A DNA stretch of 64,000 nucleotides from an uncultured Duncaniella sp. (GTDB lineage: Bacteria > Bacteroidota > Bacteroidia > Bacteroidales > Muribaculaceae): positions 186,001-250,000 of the forward strand of contig CAJUSW010000001.1 in the NCBI GenBank assembly GCA_910589485.1, read 5' to 3'. The notes beneath the pieces are model-generated. The model saw nothing but the letters and a program-made list of their open reading frames with translations, was not told the origin of the DNA and did no database searches. The translations under genes were made by a program, and so were the position numbers. Positions within the stretch are counted from its first letter, which is position 1; every line of letters starts with the position of its first letter. Shown here piece by piece: positions 7,811 to 15,850 of this stretch.

Positions 7811-10066
7811 CTATAATTCTTTCAGTCTTTCCACATCGCCCACGAGCCACAGCACATCGCCGGGGGCAAAAGTCATGGATGTATCGGCCTGGATATACTT
7901 GTCGTCACGCTGCACGGCCACGAGCAATGCCTCGTAACGTTCCCTTATACGGGAAGTAACGACCGTACAGCCTACCACAGGAGAACCCTCCTTGAGTTTC
8001 ACGCTCGTGAGGCGCACATTCTCCACATCATGGGCCGACTCGCTGTCATTATCGGCCTCAACAACGGGAATGAGCGACTGCAATTCCTCATCACTGCCTA
8101 TCACGCCGAGAATATCTCCTGGAAAGATCCTCGCATCGGCGCCCGGCACCATTATGAGATTGTTGCCTCGCTGAATGGACGACACCGACACTCCATATTT
8201 CGACCTGAGACCGGAATTCTTGAGCTGTTCGCCTACGAACGGACAGTCGTAACCCACAGTCATATATGCCAGGTGCATATTAGGAACGATCGAGTTCTTG
8301 GCTCCCGACCGGCGCAACTCGCGTTCGTTAAGATTGTCGATGAATCGTGTCTCTATACGCGAAAGCCGTGCCTTCACCCGCTTGGAGAATGTGAGCAGAA
8401 GCAATATGAACAGTGCCACACCGAATGTCCAACCCACAGCCATGGAATACACCGAACTGAGCAGGTACACCATTATTATCATGGCTATGAGCAGTCTCAC
8501 AACCGTCATGATTATAAGCGGCACGTCGAAACGGGCGTTACACTCGCGCAGACGCTTCCGCTCGGTATTCTTGGACGCCGGATACGTCAGCGCCATGAGG
8601 AAAGGCGCCATAAGCACAAGAGCCACCACCGTGCCGATAAGCTTGCCCCACGTGGGTGCCACATTCTCGGCAAACGGGATTATATAATGTAGCGTGATCA
8701 CGCATATAGCTATCAGTACAATGGAGTAGAGCAACACTCTCCACAGATAACGCTTGAGCAACGACTGCCACAGCTCCTTGGCCACGCTCTGCTCGGCGGT
8801 GGCACTCTCGGAATAGCGGTCGATGAGAAAATGCAATCGGGTGGGAAGGTGACGTTCCACGTAATCCGACACCGGTCCCGACATCCTTATAAAATACGGT
8901 GTGGTGAATGTGGTGACTACCGATACCGCCACCACTATGGGATAAATCTGCGGATCAAGCACTCCGAGACTCATGCCGAGCGAGGCTATGATGAACGCGA
9001 ATTCACCTATCTGGGTAAGCGAGAAACCACTCTCGATGGCCACACTGAGTGTCTGGCCGGTGAGCAGCATACCGAACGTTCCAAAGAATATCATGCCAAC
9101 GATCACCACTCCCGACAGGATGAGTATCGGCAACCAGTACTGACTTATCACCGAAGGATTCACCATCATGCCCACCGAGATGAAGAACACCGATCCGAAC
9201 AGATCCTTCACAGGCGTTGTGAGTCGCTCGATACGCTCGGCAAAGCTGGTACCTGCAAGAATCGATCCCATCACGAAAGCACCCAAAGCGAGCGAGAATC
9301 CGCATGCTACGGAGAACACGGCCATGCCGAGACACAGCCCCATCGACACGATGAGAAGCGTCTCGGAATTGAGAAAACGGCGCTGGGAATTGAGCAGAGA
9401 GGGCAACACGAACACTCCCACCACAAACCATATTATAAGGAAGAACGCGAGTTTGCTCACGCTGTAGAGCATTTCGCCCCCCTCGACACTGTTGTTTATG
9501 GCAATAGAGGACAGTATCACCATCATGAGCACCGCAAACAGGTCCTCGACAATGAGCACCGCAAACACCAGCGAGGCAAACTTCCTGTGCCTCAGGTTCA
9601 GATCGGTAAAGGCCTTGATGATGATAGTGGTCGAGGACATCGAGAGCATGCCTCCGAGAAACAGGCTGTTGATGCGCGAGAAGCCAAGTATGTGCCCCGC
9701 CGCAAAACCTGCCACCATCATTCCGGCAACGATGAACAATGCGGTCACCACAGCCGAACCGCCGGCATTGACAAGCTTACGGAAACTGAATTCCAGGCCC
9801 AACGAGAACAGAAGTATCACAATACCTATCTGAGCCCAGAAATCGATATTGGCTTCGGTTGTCACCGACGGCAGATAGGTGAAATGCGGGCTGGCAAGGA
9901 ATCCGGCCACAATGTAACCCAACACCACCGGCTGTTTCATCCATTTGAACAGCAATGTAGTCACTGCGCCAAGTATGAGGATGAAAGCCAGGTCGCTGAT
10001 GAGGCTCTCCACGTTGAAAGCCCCTGCAGCCTGGACACTCGCCAATATCATATTCAGAATCGTCAT
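7811..10066 (-). CDS. Monovalent cation/proton antiporter (CPA2, KefB-like) with TrkA-C domains
   Basis: Inner-membrane exchanger of the CPA2 family, likely K+ or Na+ against H+. Residues about 15-400 form the 12-13-helix Na/H exchanger domain (QPVVLGYIVAGFLASPHF, GFSLALGAFVMGSILAGTSF, SVFFISVGMMVNP). About 430-560 holds further membrane helices. Two TrkA-C (RCK-C) regulatory domains follow at about 595-670 (ISSIQRGNNLIMVPGADARI) and 680-751 (SSPVVGCTV-type start, FAPGDVLWLVGDVERLKEL). There is no Rossmann TrkA-N domain as in KefB/KefC, so NAD/glutathione gating is not expected. It overlaps the MgtC-like gene by four bases (ATGA). Confidence 0.9.
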   Translation of the reverse strand: MTILNMILASVQAAGAFNVESLISDLAFILILGAVTTLLFKWMKQPVVLGYIVAGFLASPHFTYLPSVTTEANIDFWAQIGIVILLFSLGLEFSFRKLVNAGGSAVVTALFIVAGMMVAGFAAGHILGFSRINSLFLGGMLSMSSTTIIIKAFTDLNLRHRKFASLVFAVLIVEDLFAVLMMVILSSIAINNSVEGGEMLYSVSKLAFFLIIWFVVGVFVLPSLLNSQRRFLNSETLLIVSMGLCLGMAVFSVACGFSLALGAFVMGSILAGTSFAERIERLTTPVKDLFGSVFFISVGMMVNPSVISQYWLPILILSGVVIVGMIFFGTFGMLLTGQTLSVAIESGFSLTQIGEFAFIIASLGMSLGVLDPQIYPIVVAVSVVTTFTTPYFIRMSGPVSDYVERHLPTRLHFLIDRYSESATAEQSVAKELWQSLLKRYLWRVLLYSIVLIAICVITLHYIIPFAENVAPTWGKLIGTVVALVLMAPFLMALTYPASKNTERKRLRECNARFDVPLIIMTVVRLLIAMIIMVYLLSSVYSMAVGWTFGVALFILLLLTFSKRVKARLSRIETRFIDNLNERELRRSGAKNSIVPNMHLAYMTVGYDCPFVGEQLKNSGLRSKYGVSVSSIQRGNNLIMVPGADARIFPGDILGVIGSDEELQSLIPVVEADNDSESAHDVENVRLTSVKLKEGSPVVGCTVVTSRIRERYEALLVAVQRDDKYIQADTSMTFAPGDVLWLVGDVERLKEL

Positions 10067-10779
10067 GAGAGATCAGCTTGATTGGACAGAGATATATTGA
10101 TCGTGGGATACACGTTGTGCAGGGAATCGAACACATCGATGAAATCGCTGTGCTCGCGTATGAGTATCAGCAGATTGAGACGTGTGACATTGGTGTCGTA
10201 GTCATATTCCACATACACCTTGGAGAGATGTATGCCATACTTCGACAGCACCTCCTCGTAAGGCTTGATCGACTTGACTATGCCACGCACCTTAAGCCTT
10301 ATGGTACGCGCCTCATTGCCCACATTCACCCTGTGTTCGAGCCGTTCGAGCAGAGTGAGGATGAACAGCACAAGCATCGTGGCCACAATGGCTATCAGGT
10401 AAAGTCCACACCCTACGGCCATACCTATGGTGGCTATGATCCATATGCCGGCGGCAGTGGTGAGCCCACGCACTGATCCTTTCATCTGAATGATGGTGCC
10501 CGCGCCAAGGAAACCGATGCCCGATATCACCTGGGCCGCTATTCGCGAGGGGTCGCCACGCAACAACCCCACCGTCTCCTGACACACGTAGATCGACAGC
10601 ATCATGGCAATACACGCTCCCATCGATATGAGAGAGAATGTACGCAATCCGGCCATCTGGCCTTTACGCTTGCGTTCGATACCCACAAGCGATCCGAGGA
10701 CAAGACTCAGGACTATACGCACCACGGCTGTGGTCGAGTTAAGCTCCACGCCGTTTATGACATCCCAGAATTGCTGCAT
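10063..10779 (-). CDS. MgtC/SapB family inner-membrane protein
   Basis: 238 residues: N-terminal MgtC domain with about four to five membrane helices carrying the conserved GSLVGIERKRKGQMAGLRT, ISGIGFLGAGTII and GLTTAAGIW motifs, then a soluble ACT-like domain from about residue 155. In pathogens MgtC-type proteins are tied to Mg2+ limitation, phosphate and ATP-synthase control; the role in commensal Bacteroidales is not established. Translational coupling is likely on both sides, with one base after the coiled-coil gene stop and a four-base overlap with the antiporter. This suggests a shared job in ion homeostasis. Confidence 0.9.
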   Translation of the reverse strand: MQQFWDVINGVELNSTTAVVRIVLSLVLGSLVGIERKRKGQMAGLRTFSLISMGACIAMMLSIYVCQETVGLLRGDPSRIAAQVISGIGFLGAGTIIQMKGSVRGLTTAAGIWIIATIGMAVGCGLYLIAIVATMLVLFILTLLERLEHRVNVGNEARTIRLKVRGIVKSIKPYEEVLSKYGIHLSKVYVEYDYDTNVTRLNLLILIREHSDFIDVFDSLHNVYPTINISLSNQADLS

Positions 10780-10780
10780 C

Positions 10781-11692
10781 CTACTTCTTCAGGGTAAAGC
10801 GACGTGAGGTGAGGCGGTAACCGTCGGTGAACAGCTCCACAGTGTAATCGCCGGGGGTGAGCGTTGTGTTCACATCCCAATAGATAGTCACTCCGGGCAC
10901 CTCATCACCGGCATACTCTATGCTCTTGCGGGCGGTGCAAGGAATGGATTTGCCCTCAAACTGGAACGATCCGGCTCCGCCGAGCAATTGGCCTTCGGGG
11001 CTTACGAGGCGGAGATATATCACCTTTTCACCCACAGGGGTTGAATTGTTCTGCGGGATGGTGAACGTCACCATCAGTTGTTTGGCCTTGGTGACCTTCT
11101 TCTCGGTCTTGCCATTCTTCTTGAGGGGAGTGAGGCTCACGCCTGTTACATTCAGTTTCTCGGCGAGAGTCATGCGCTCGCTCAGATTCTCGTTGCGGCG
11201 GGTCTCCTCACGCACACGTGACGAGAGTTGCTCGTTCTGAGCCTTTATTTCAGTATTTTCTGCCCTCAGGCCGGCATTTTCCTTGTTGAGAGAGTCGATC
11301 TGGGCGATGTAATGCCTCAGCAATCCCTTAAGTGTCGAGATTTCATTCTGCAACTCCTTGATGCGAGCCTGGGATTTCACCTTTTCATTCTTCAGCTCGT
11401 TCATCAGCTGCTCCACCTTGGCCTTGGCGGCTGTATATTTTGCAAGGATGGTATCGTTGGCCAGACGCTGGGCCTGATCCTCATACTGCTGGAATTCCGA
11501 GTTCAGCAGATCAAACTCGTTTGACAGCTGAAGTTGCTCATTATCAAGGCGGAGTTCCTCATTCTGCAACTGAGCCTGTTGCACCTGCGACTTAAGCGAG
11601 GCAACCTGGGTCACTCCAAATCCTACGGCTAAGAGAAGTAATAAGGCCAATGCTATGGCCAAAATCATAAGGGGTGAAAACTTATTCTTCAT
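10781..11692 (-). CDS. Membrane-anchored coiled-coil protein, function unknown
   Basis: 303 residues from the ATG at 11692. A longer frame exists, but this ATG begins MKNKFSPLMILAIALALLLL and has a TAACTTTG promoter box close upstream. One membrane helix at about residues 9-28, then about 150 residues of Leu/Glu/Gln-rich heptads (coiled coil) to residue ~190, then a beta-rich C-terminal domain (about 200-303) with VTFTIPQNNSTPVGEKVIYL and PGDYTVELFTDGYRL. The layout suggests a periplasmic rod ending in an Ig-like beta domain. I do not recognise a named family. First gene of the cluster with mgtC, the antiporter and the kinase-like gene. Confidence 0.75.
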   Translation of the reverse strand: MKNKFSPLMILAIALALLLLLAVGFGVTQVASLKSQVQQAQLQNEELRLDNEQLQLSNEFDLLNSEFQQYEDQAQRLANDTILAKYTAAKAKVEQLMNELKNEKVKSQARIKELQNEISTLKGLLRHYIAQIDSLNKENAGLRAENTEIKAQNEQLSSRVREETRRNENLSERMTLAEKLNVTGVSLTPLKKNGKTEKKVTKAKQLMVTFTIPQNNSTPVGEKVIYLRLVSPEGQLLGGAGSFQFEGKSIPCTARKSIEYAGDEVPGVTIYWDVNTTLTPGDYTVELFTDGYRLTSRRFTLKK

Positions 11693-11716
11693 AGTTATGC
11701 TGCATAATACGTACCG

Positions 11717-11724
11717 CAAAGTTA
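11717..11724 (-). promoter_or_regulatory. -7 box TAACTTTG for the coiled-coil/mgtC/antiporter operon
   Basis: TAACTTTG on the minus strand is a perfect TAnnTTTG match 24 bases before the ATG at 11692. No other box is seen before the downstream genes, which supports one transcript. Confidence 0.6.
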
Positions 11725-11768
11725 ATGAAAAAACACCCAAATAGGAATTTTTACATCGCAAAATTGGA

Positions 11769-11960
11769 TTATAAGTAAGTCGTAAAAATTAATGCACATA
11801 TAAATCGCAGTTATTTTTGAGATATTTTGGCTGCGGAATGAAGGAGCATAGCGAGCTATGCGACTGAGTGACAATGCCAAAATAGCCAAAAAGAACAAGA
11901 TTTATTGGGCAAGCTCTTTAGGACTTACATATAGCGGTTCTTTTTAAGACTTACTTATAA
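11769..11960 (+). repeat. MITE-like repeat, copy 2
   Basis: 192 bp bounded by 20-bp inverted ends matching at 19 of 20 positions (TTATAAGTAAGTCGTAAAAA and the complement of TTTTTAAGACTTACTTATAA). The centre has a hairpin GCATAG-CGAG-CTATGC. It is the near-identical reverse complement of 4317-4504. It lies just upstream of the coiled-coil gene promoter and downstream of the methyltransferase. No coding capacity. Confidence 0.8.
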
Positions 11961-12046
11961 GCACGCAATGGGAGTAATTGTTAGTTTATTGAGACATTTT
12001 AGCTTCTGCCTTTTTTATAGCGACGGCCACACTACCGGTTTTTTCC

Positions 12047-12688
12047 TCAGTCAACATCGTTTCCGGCAAAATTCAGTTCCACAAGTTTCTTTCCATTAGG
12101 CAATGGCTCTTCAACCCGGCTCGACAGTTCATATCCGATACTCTTCATGGCATAGGTCAACTCGGCCTCACTCATCTGATGATGCACCCGCTCCAGTCCG
12201 TCAAATACATGTAGGTAAGGCGAATCCGACACAAAACTGTCATCCACATTGAGCTGTATTATGCACGACACACATTTAGGGTTCACAACCTTAACCGTCC
12301 GGCAGAAACAGGCATAGCCTATATACTCGATCAACAGATTGGCTATAAGCAGATCTGCATGAGGGAGCACAACATCATCGGCCGTCAAATCGGCACATAC
12401 ACATTCCAGCACTCCATCCAACCGAGGGAAACGCTCCTTGCATTGCGACAGATAATCCGCATTTATATCCACACCATAGACCCTGGAAATACCGCTTGAC
12501 TCCACATGTTCAAGACCATTACCTCCTGCCACCCCCAGCACCATGGCCGTCCCGGCTTCACACAGGGCAAACTGATGCGCCATCATCCTGTTCATCATCT
12601 GCAACTGCATCACCGATTCAAGTTTCATATGGCTCTCATAATCCGAAAGCGGAATCTTCTCCCAGGGATTAATCTCTTCATTATTCAT
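12047..12688 (-). CDS. SAM-dependent class I methyltransferase
   Basis: 213-residue cytoplasmic protein with a Rossmann-type methyltransferase core. SAM motif I is VLGVAGGNGLEHV at about residues 50-62; motif II ends YGVDINADYL; a motif IV-like stretch is ADLLIANLLIEYI at about 110-122. The N-terminal helix bundle (LESVMQLQMMNRMM) may cap the active site. The substrate is unknown; nothing in the neighbours points to one. It has its own TACCTTTG box at 12706-12713. The gap to the MITE-like element downstream holds no obvious terminator. Confidence 0.8.
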   Translation of the reverse strand: MNNEEINPWEKIPLSDYESHMKLESVMQLQMMNRMMAHQFALCEAGTAMVLGVAGGNGLEHVESSGISRVYGVDINADYLSQCKERFPRLDGVLECVCADLTADDVVLPHADLLIANLLIEYIGYACFCRTVKVVNPKCVSCIIQLNVDDSFVSDSPYLHVFDGLERVHHQMSEAELTYAMKSIGYELSSRVEEPLPNGKKLVELNFAGNDVD

Positions 12689-12705
12689 AGTTCACATTTT
12701 TATCA

Positions 12706-12713
12706 CAAAGGTA
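12706..12713 (-). promoter_or_regulatory. -7 box TACCTTTG for the methyltransferase
   Basis: TACCTTTG on the minus strand, 17 bases before the ATG at 12688; perfect TAnnTTTG match, no clear -33 TTG. Confidence 0.5.
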
Positions 12714-12763
12714 CTCAATTATTTCAACGCAATATTCTTTGAGTGAGGATAAAAATAAATATC

Positions 12764-13234
12764 TTACGATATCCCTGTGCGAGAAATGGATTTCTCCATT
12801 ACATAGTTCTTCAGGCCCACACCACGTCTTTCAACCATCTGCGACTTTATCACGCGATATCCCCGGTTTTCAAAGAACCCCTTAGCCGTGACAGAGGCAT
12901 GTACAGTGATGCACCCAACCCCCGATTCGGCCTCCAGCCGATCACATATCGCCGTCGCAATTCCACGGTTTTGATAATCCTTATGCACATACAGCCTATC
13001 CAAATACCCCGCCTCATCAATATCCCCAAAACCTACGATCAATCCATTTTCAGTCGCAACATAAGTAAGATGCTCCTTAAACGAAGCATCCCACTCCTCA
13101 CAGTCAACCTCCCCCGTAGCCCACACATTCACCTGTTGCTCGGTGTAATCACGTATATTTACCGCGTGCACCGTCTCATAGAACAGCCGCACCATCTCCT
13201 CAATATCCGATGATCTATAACGTCTTATCTCCAT
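12764..13234 (-). CDS. GNAT family N-acetyltransferase
   Basis: 156 residues, a single GNAT domain filling the whole protein: N-terminal MEIRRYRSSDIEEMVRLFYE, the acetyl-CoA loop LYVHKDYQNRGIATAICDRLE at about 88-108, and the family end ITVHASVTAKGFFENRGYRV. The overall pattern resembles YafP-type acetyltransferases (FGDIDEAGYLDRLYVH). Substrate unknown. It is divergent in composition from the long non-coding stretch that follows on its 5' side and is the last clear gene before the tmRNA-linked region. Confidence 0.85.
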   Translation of the reverse strand: MEIRRYRSSDIEEMVRLFYETVHAVNIRDYTEQQVNVWATGEVDCEEWDASFKEHLTYVATENGLIVGFGDIDEAGYLDRLYVHKDYQNRGIATAICDRLEAESGVGCITVHASVTAKGFFENRGYRVIKSQMVERRGVGLKNYVMEKSISRTGIS

Positions 13235-13836
13235 AGGCTCAATTATATATACGTAAACTCAAATTACATCCATACGTCCAAAGTTAATCAAAACTTTTCA
13301 AACCACCCACCGGGCCTCCGTCTGATTTAATAACCCAATGGCCTATTAATCGTGTTTCGTATTGATGCCTATCATATAACAATTGTATATTACATTGATT
13401 CATTGGTCAATGCATCCTGTTATTTTACCGCAATCTGGCCACAATAACTTTGATATAAACCAACAGCTATTTGGAATTCCGGCCTAAATGAATAGTCCAC
13501 ACGTTTTGTCGCATGATACAACGTGGAGGCCTCTCACTGATTTTTAGCGCATTACACCTGAATAGACATAACCCTCGATGAAACACTATTATCATCACGA
13601 ATGGACGTGTAAAATACCCCGTAGGTCAACCGGCCAATAAGCCCCGAAAGGGGCGATGTAATCGTAGCCCCGCCACGAGCGACACAGATGCAAATTGTCC
13701 GTCCGGGCAAAATTTGCATCCGGGCGCGAGGTGCGTGGAGGTAAAACAATAACCGGGATGGGCGTCGAAGACGTCCTATAATCGATCTGTTATGTGCGAT
13801 TGCGACCCTCACCAACTGGAAAATCCGCTGACCCTG
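13235..13836. other. Gene-poor 600-bp stretch with clustered hairpins
   Basis: No credible gene. From 13641 on it is GC-rich and packed with inverted repeats: GCCCC-GAAA-GGGGC style at 13641-13654, a perfect 10-bp stem GATGCAAATT / AATTTGCATC (13687-13696 with 13711-13720), and GGGCGTC-GAA-GACGTCC at 13760-13776. A TAACTTTG box on the plus strand at 13445-13452 could start a transcript. The 87-codon minus frame at 13552-13815 has no family signal. It may be a structured RNA or a decayed repeat. Confidence 0.4.
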
Positions 13837-13919
13837 TATTTTGGTATGGAATGAAAATTAAAATCGCTGTAACTTTGTGAGTACAGCGATTTAATCCTGC
13901 AAATAAGTGGAGCTGGAGG
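13837..13919 (-). repeat. Partial copy of the tmRNA 3' end plus terminator (attachment-site-like)
   Basis: 83 bp closely matching 15191-15275: it includes the terminator hairpin (AAATCGCTGTA / TACAGCGATTT), the spacer CAAATAAG and the last 13 bases of the tmRNA acceptor region GTGGAGCTGGAGG (13907-13919), after which similarity fades. The two copies lie in direct orientation about 1.35 kb apart and bracket the toxin-antitoxin-like pair. This is the pattern left by elements that integrate at the 3' end of ssrA. Confidence 0.7.
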
Positions 13920-14134
13920 AACTTGTTCCCAACGCTCCAAATATACTCATGTCAAGCAGTTACACTTTCCAAAATTCTTTTAGTGCCTTGTTAGTGCCTG
14001 AAAATCCGTTTTAGGATTGTCCGCCTATTAAGTCTATCTCCATAGACTTCCAAGCCATATACAAAGTTAATAAACTTCGGACTGCAAATCAAGTCCGAGG
14101 GTTCATTTTAGCGTTTAACAACATCATCAAATCT

Positions 14135-14443
14135 CTAACGCACAGCAAAAACCGGTTGAAGAATCTGCAATCCAAGGGCCGATTCAATCTTGAAGATTGT
14201 TTCGATACTTAGATTCTCCGAGCCTTTGAGTACTCTTGATATGTATTGCTGTGAACAGCCCATGCGCTCAGCGACGGCCTTTTGGGTAATACCCAGTTCC
14301 TCCATCTTGTCAAGCATCATCATGGCTATTTTTTGAGAATAACGCAGCCACTCTTTGTTTGCCTGACGCTCCATAGCCTTTTCTCTCCAACGGGATGGAG
14401 TGGAAAACTTGTGAGCAGATAATTTGTCTTGTAACTCTTTCAT
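14135..14443 (-). CDS. HTH (XRE/Cro) regulator, likely antitoxin
   Basis: 102 residues. The C-terminal half is an XRE helix-turn-helix: ELGITQKAVAERMGCSQQYISRVLKGSENLSIETIFKIESALG (about residues 49-91). The N-terminal half is basic and helical (SRWREKAMERQANKEWLRYSQKIAMMM). The gene lies 42 bases behind the toxin-like gene, the order of higBA-type modules in which the second gene is a DNA-binding antitoxin that also represses the operon. A perfect palindrome overlaps the operon promoter (15082-15101) and is the natural operator candidate. A plain transcription regulator is the alternative. Confidence 0.75.
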   Translation of the reverse strand: MKELQDKLSAHKFSTPSRWREKAMERQANKEWLRYSQKIAMMMLDKMEELGITQKAVAERMGCSQQYISRVLKGSENLSIETIFKIESALGLQILQPVFAVR

Positions 14444-14485
14444 AGCCGATGTTATTAAAGTTCTGCAACCTTTAGCTCGCTGAAA

Positions 14486-15049
14486 TTAAGTTTCAGCAAT
14501 ATATTCTATGAAACTCTCATCATCGATAATCTTCTCATCTAAAAGAAAATTCCTGACTTTTTCAATTTTGGCAAGTTCTGCGGCTGTATGTTCACGTTCC
14601 TGCATTGTAGCAGTAAGTTTTATCGCACCTCCTGTAACAACATACACACCCTTACCCTTTGCCAGTTTAATAGCGTATATCCTCAACCAAGAAGACCGCC
14701 CTACAAGATTTTTCAGACGAGCTTTCTCTTTACCCAACAAACACTCCGCGATACGGCTGTTGCTCAATGGTCGAAATATCAAATCCAGATTTGCCTCAGG
14801 AGATATGTCCATCATAATGGCTTCAAGTTTTTCACTGTCATCAATGGTACGGGTTATGGCATCATTGATATTTGTGATCTTGAAAAAACTCTCCAAGTCT
14901 TTGGAATTGGCCTTGAAAAAACTCCTCAGCCAAGCCACGTCGTTCCATTGGTCGAACAGAGAATACAGAATATTATCCTCATCTCCATCATATCTGACCG
15001 CCCAGAGCCGCCCATCTTCAGTTATATCGTCGAAAGTCATATCTTTCAT
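14486..15049 (-). CDS. Toxin-like protein of a type II TA-like pair
   Basis: 187 residues from the ATG at 15049, chosen because the TATCTTTG promoter box ends eight bases upstream; a longer TTG-initiated frame would overlap that box. N-terminal half is acidic and helical with no family I can name. The C-terminal segment SSWLRIYAIKLAKGKGVYVVTGGAIKLT followed by MQEREHTAAELAKIEKVRNFLLDE looks like the core of RelE/HigB-like or Gp49-like toxins (YVVTGGAIKLT-TMQER-HT pattern), which pair with XRE antitoxins. Toxicity and RNase activity are inferred from this resemblance and from gene order. It lies inside the duplicated tmRNA ends. Confidence 0.6.
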   Translation of the reverse strand: MKDMTFDDITEDGRLWAVRYDGDEDNILYSLFDQWNDVAWLRSFFKANSKDLESFFKITNINDAITRTIDDSEKLEAIMMDISPEANLDLIFRPLSNSRIAECLLGKEKARLKNLVGRSSWLRIYAIKLAKGKGVYVVTGGAIKLTATMQEREHTAAELAKIEKVRNFLLDEKIIDDESFIEYIAET

Positions 15050-15056
15050 TTTTCTG

Positions 15057-15087
15057 CAAAGATACAAAATCTTTATATAAGATACAA
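15057..15087 (-). promoter_or_regulatory. Promoter of the toxin-antitoxin-like operon
   Basis: On the minus strand: TTG (15085-15087), 20-base spacer, TATCTTTG (15057-15064). This is a textbook Bacteroidetes promoter; the expected start is about three bases before the ATG at 15049. Confidence 0.75.
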
Positions 15088-15101
15088 CTTATAAGTTGTA
15101 T
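15082..15101. promoter_or_regulatory. 20-bp perfect palindrome over the -33 element (operator)
   Basis: ATACAACTTA-TAAGTTGTAT is a perfect 20-bp palindrome covering the -33 TTG. A dimeric HTH protein bound here would block RNA polymerase, fitting autoregulation by the antitoxin-like gene. Confidence 0.65.
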
Positions 15102-15213
15102 TTGTTCATCATGGCATATTTTTTCATATTGAAAGTGGAGAGACGCGCAACGGTTTTGTCTGTGGTCAGATTCGTCCCCGATATTGTATATATTTTTGTA
15201 TGGAATAAAAATT

Positions 15214-15248
15214 AAAATCGTTGTAACTTTATGGGTTACAACGATTTT
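15214..15248 (-). terminator. tmRNA intrinsic terminator
   Basis: Perfect 13-bp stem AAAATCGTTGTAA / TTACAACGATTTT with a nine-base loop, 16 bases past the mature tmRNA end; the minus strand continues into a T-rich run. The whole 15191-15275 block is duplicated at 13837-13919. Confidence 0.8.
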
Positions 15249-15263
15249 AATTTTGTAAATAAG

Positions 15264-15659
15264 TGGAGCTGGAGGGGTTTGAACCCTCGTCCAGTCGTCG
15301 ATTCAATGAGCTTTCTACATGCTTATTCTCATGTTGGTTTTCGTGTCGTGACAGGCAAGAGACGGCCAATCGCGACCTTATCCTCTAAAGTGTCTCGGCG
15401 ATTATCGAGGCTTTCGTCGCCATATTTCCGATTTACCTGCACCACCTGGTCGATCCGTCTCGGAAAAAGGACAATCGGGTGATGTCTCGTCTCCGCAACT
15501 GTTGCAGAGATAAAGTTAATCTACTATTCTTCGATTAAGCAGCGAGAGCGTAGTTGTTTTCGCCATTTGAATTTTTGATGTCGCTGATTAAAGAGTGTAG
15601 GCATCATCACTCTGCATGCTTACTCATCCCCTCTAACGCTGTCAAAGCCAATCAGCCCC
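15264..15659 (-). ncRNA. ssrA: Transfer-messenger RNA (tmRNA)
   Basis: Rescues stalled ribosomes with SmpB and tags nascent proteins for degradation. The minus strand begins GGGGCTGATTGGCTTTGACAG (15659 downward) and ends in a T-arm and acceptor strand CCTCCAGCTCCA (to 15264), pairing with the 5' GGGGCTG. The tag frame at 15564-15535 reads GENNYALAA followed by TAA, the Bacteroidetes-type tag. CCA is not encoded. About 396 nt, one-piece type. Its promoter box TAACTTTG is at 15684-15691. Confidence 0.97.
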
Positions 15660-15683
15660 TTTTAATAAAGTGGATAAGTCTTG

Positions 15684-15715
15684 CAAAGTTAGCACATTCG
15701 GTATCATAATATCAA
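15684..15715 (-). promoter_or_regulatory. tmRNA promoter
   Basis: Minus strand: TAACTTTG at 15684-15691 with TTG about 21 bases upstream (15713-15715). The start would lie about 15-20 bases before the mature 5' end, leaving a short 5' leader for RNase P. Confidence 0.65.
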
Positions 15716-15850
15716 ATATTTAACGTTAAAATACATTAAAATAATCTCCAAGATATATTCTTCACTCTCACGTGAACAATCATCACCTCCAGTCCGTTAT
15801 ATTACGATAGAATGAGAAAATTGTACTCTACATAAAAAAAGTTGCCATTT

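Noticed and set aside
8831..10081. Long plus-strand frame of 416 codons opposite the antiporter
   Set aside because: His/Arg/Glu-rich translation with no family signal, fully antisense to a well-supported membrane protein gene; an artefact of GC-rich codon bias.
11693..11761. N-terminal extension of the coiled-coil protein
   Set aside because: The extension crosses the TAACTTTG promoter box; the ATG at 11692 gives a clean membrane-anchor start.
13552..13815. 87-codon minus-strand frame in the hairpin-rich gap
   Set aside because: Arg-rich translation crossing several inverted repeats, no homology pattern and no promoter box; better read as non-coding.
13907..13919. Possible second tmRNA or tRNA gene
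   Set aside because: Only the 13-base acceptor end and the downstream terminator are copied; no T-arm, tag frame or 5' end is present.
15049..15067. TTG-initiated extension of the toxin-like gene
   Set aside because: It would overlap the TATCTTTG promoter box; the ATG at 15049 fits the predicted transcript start.
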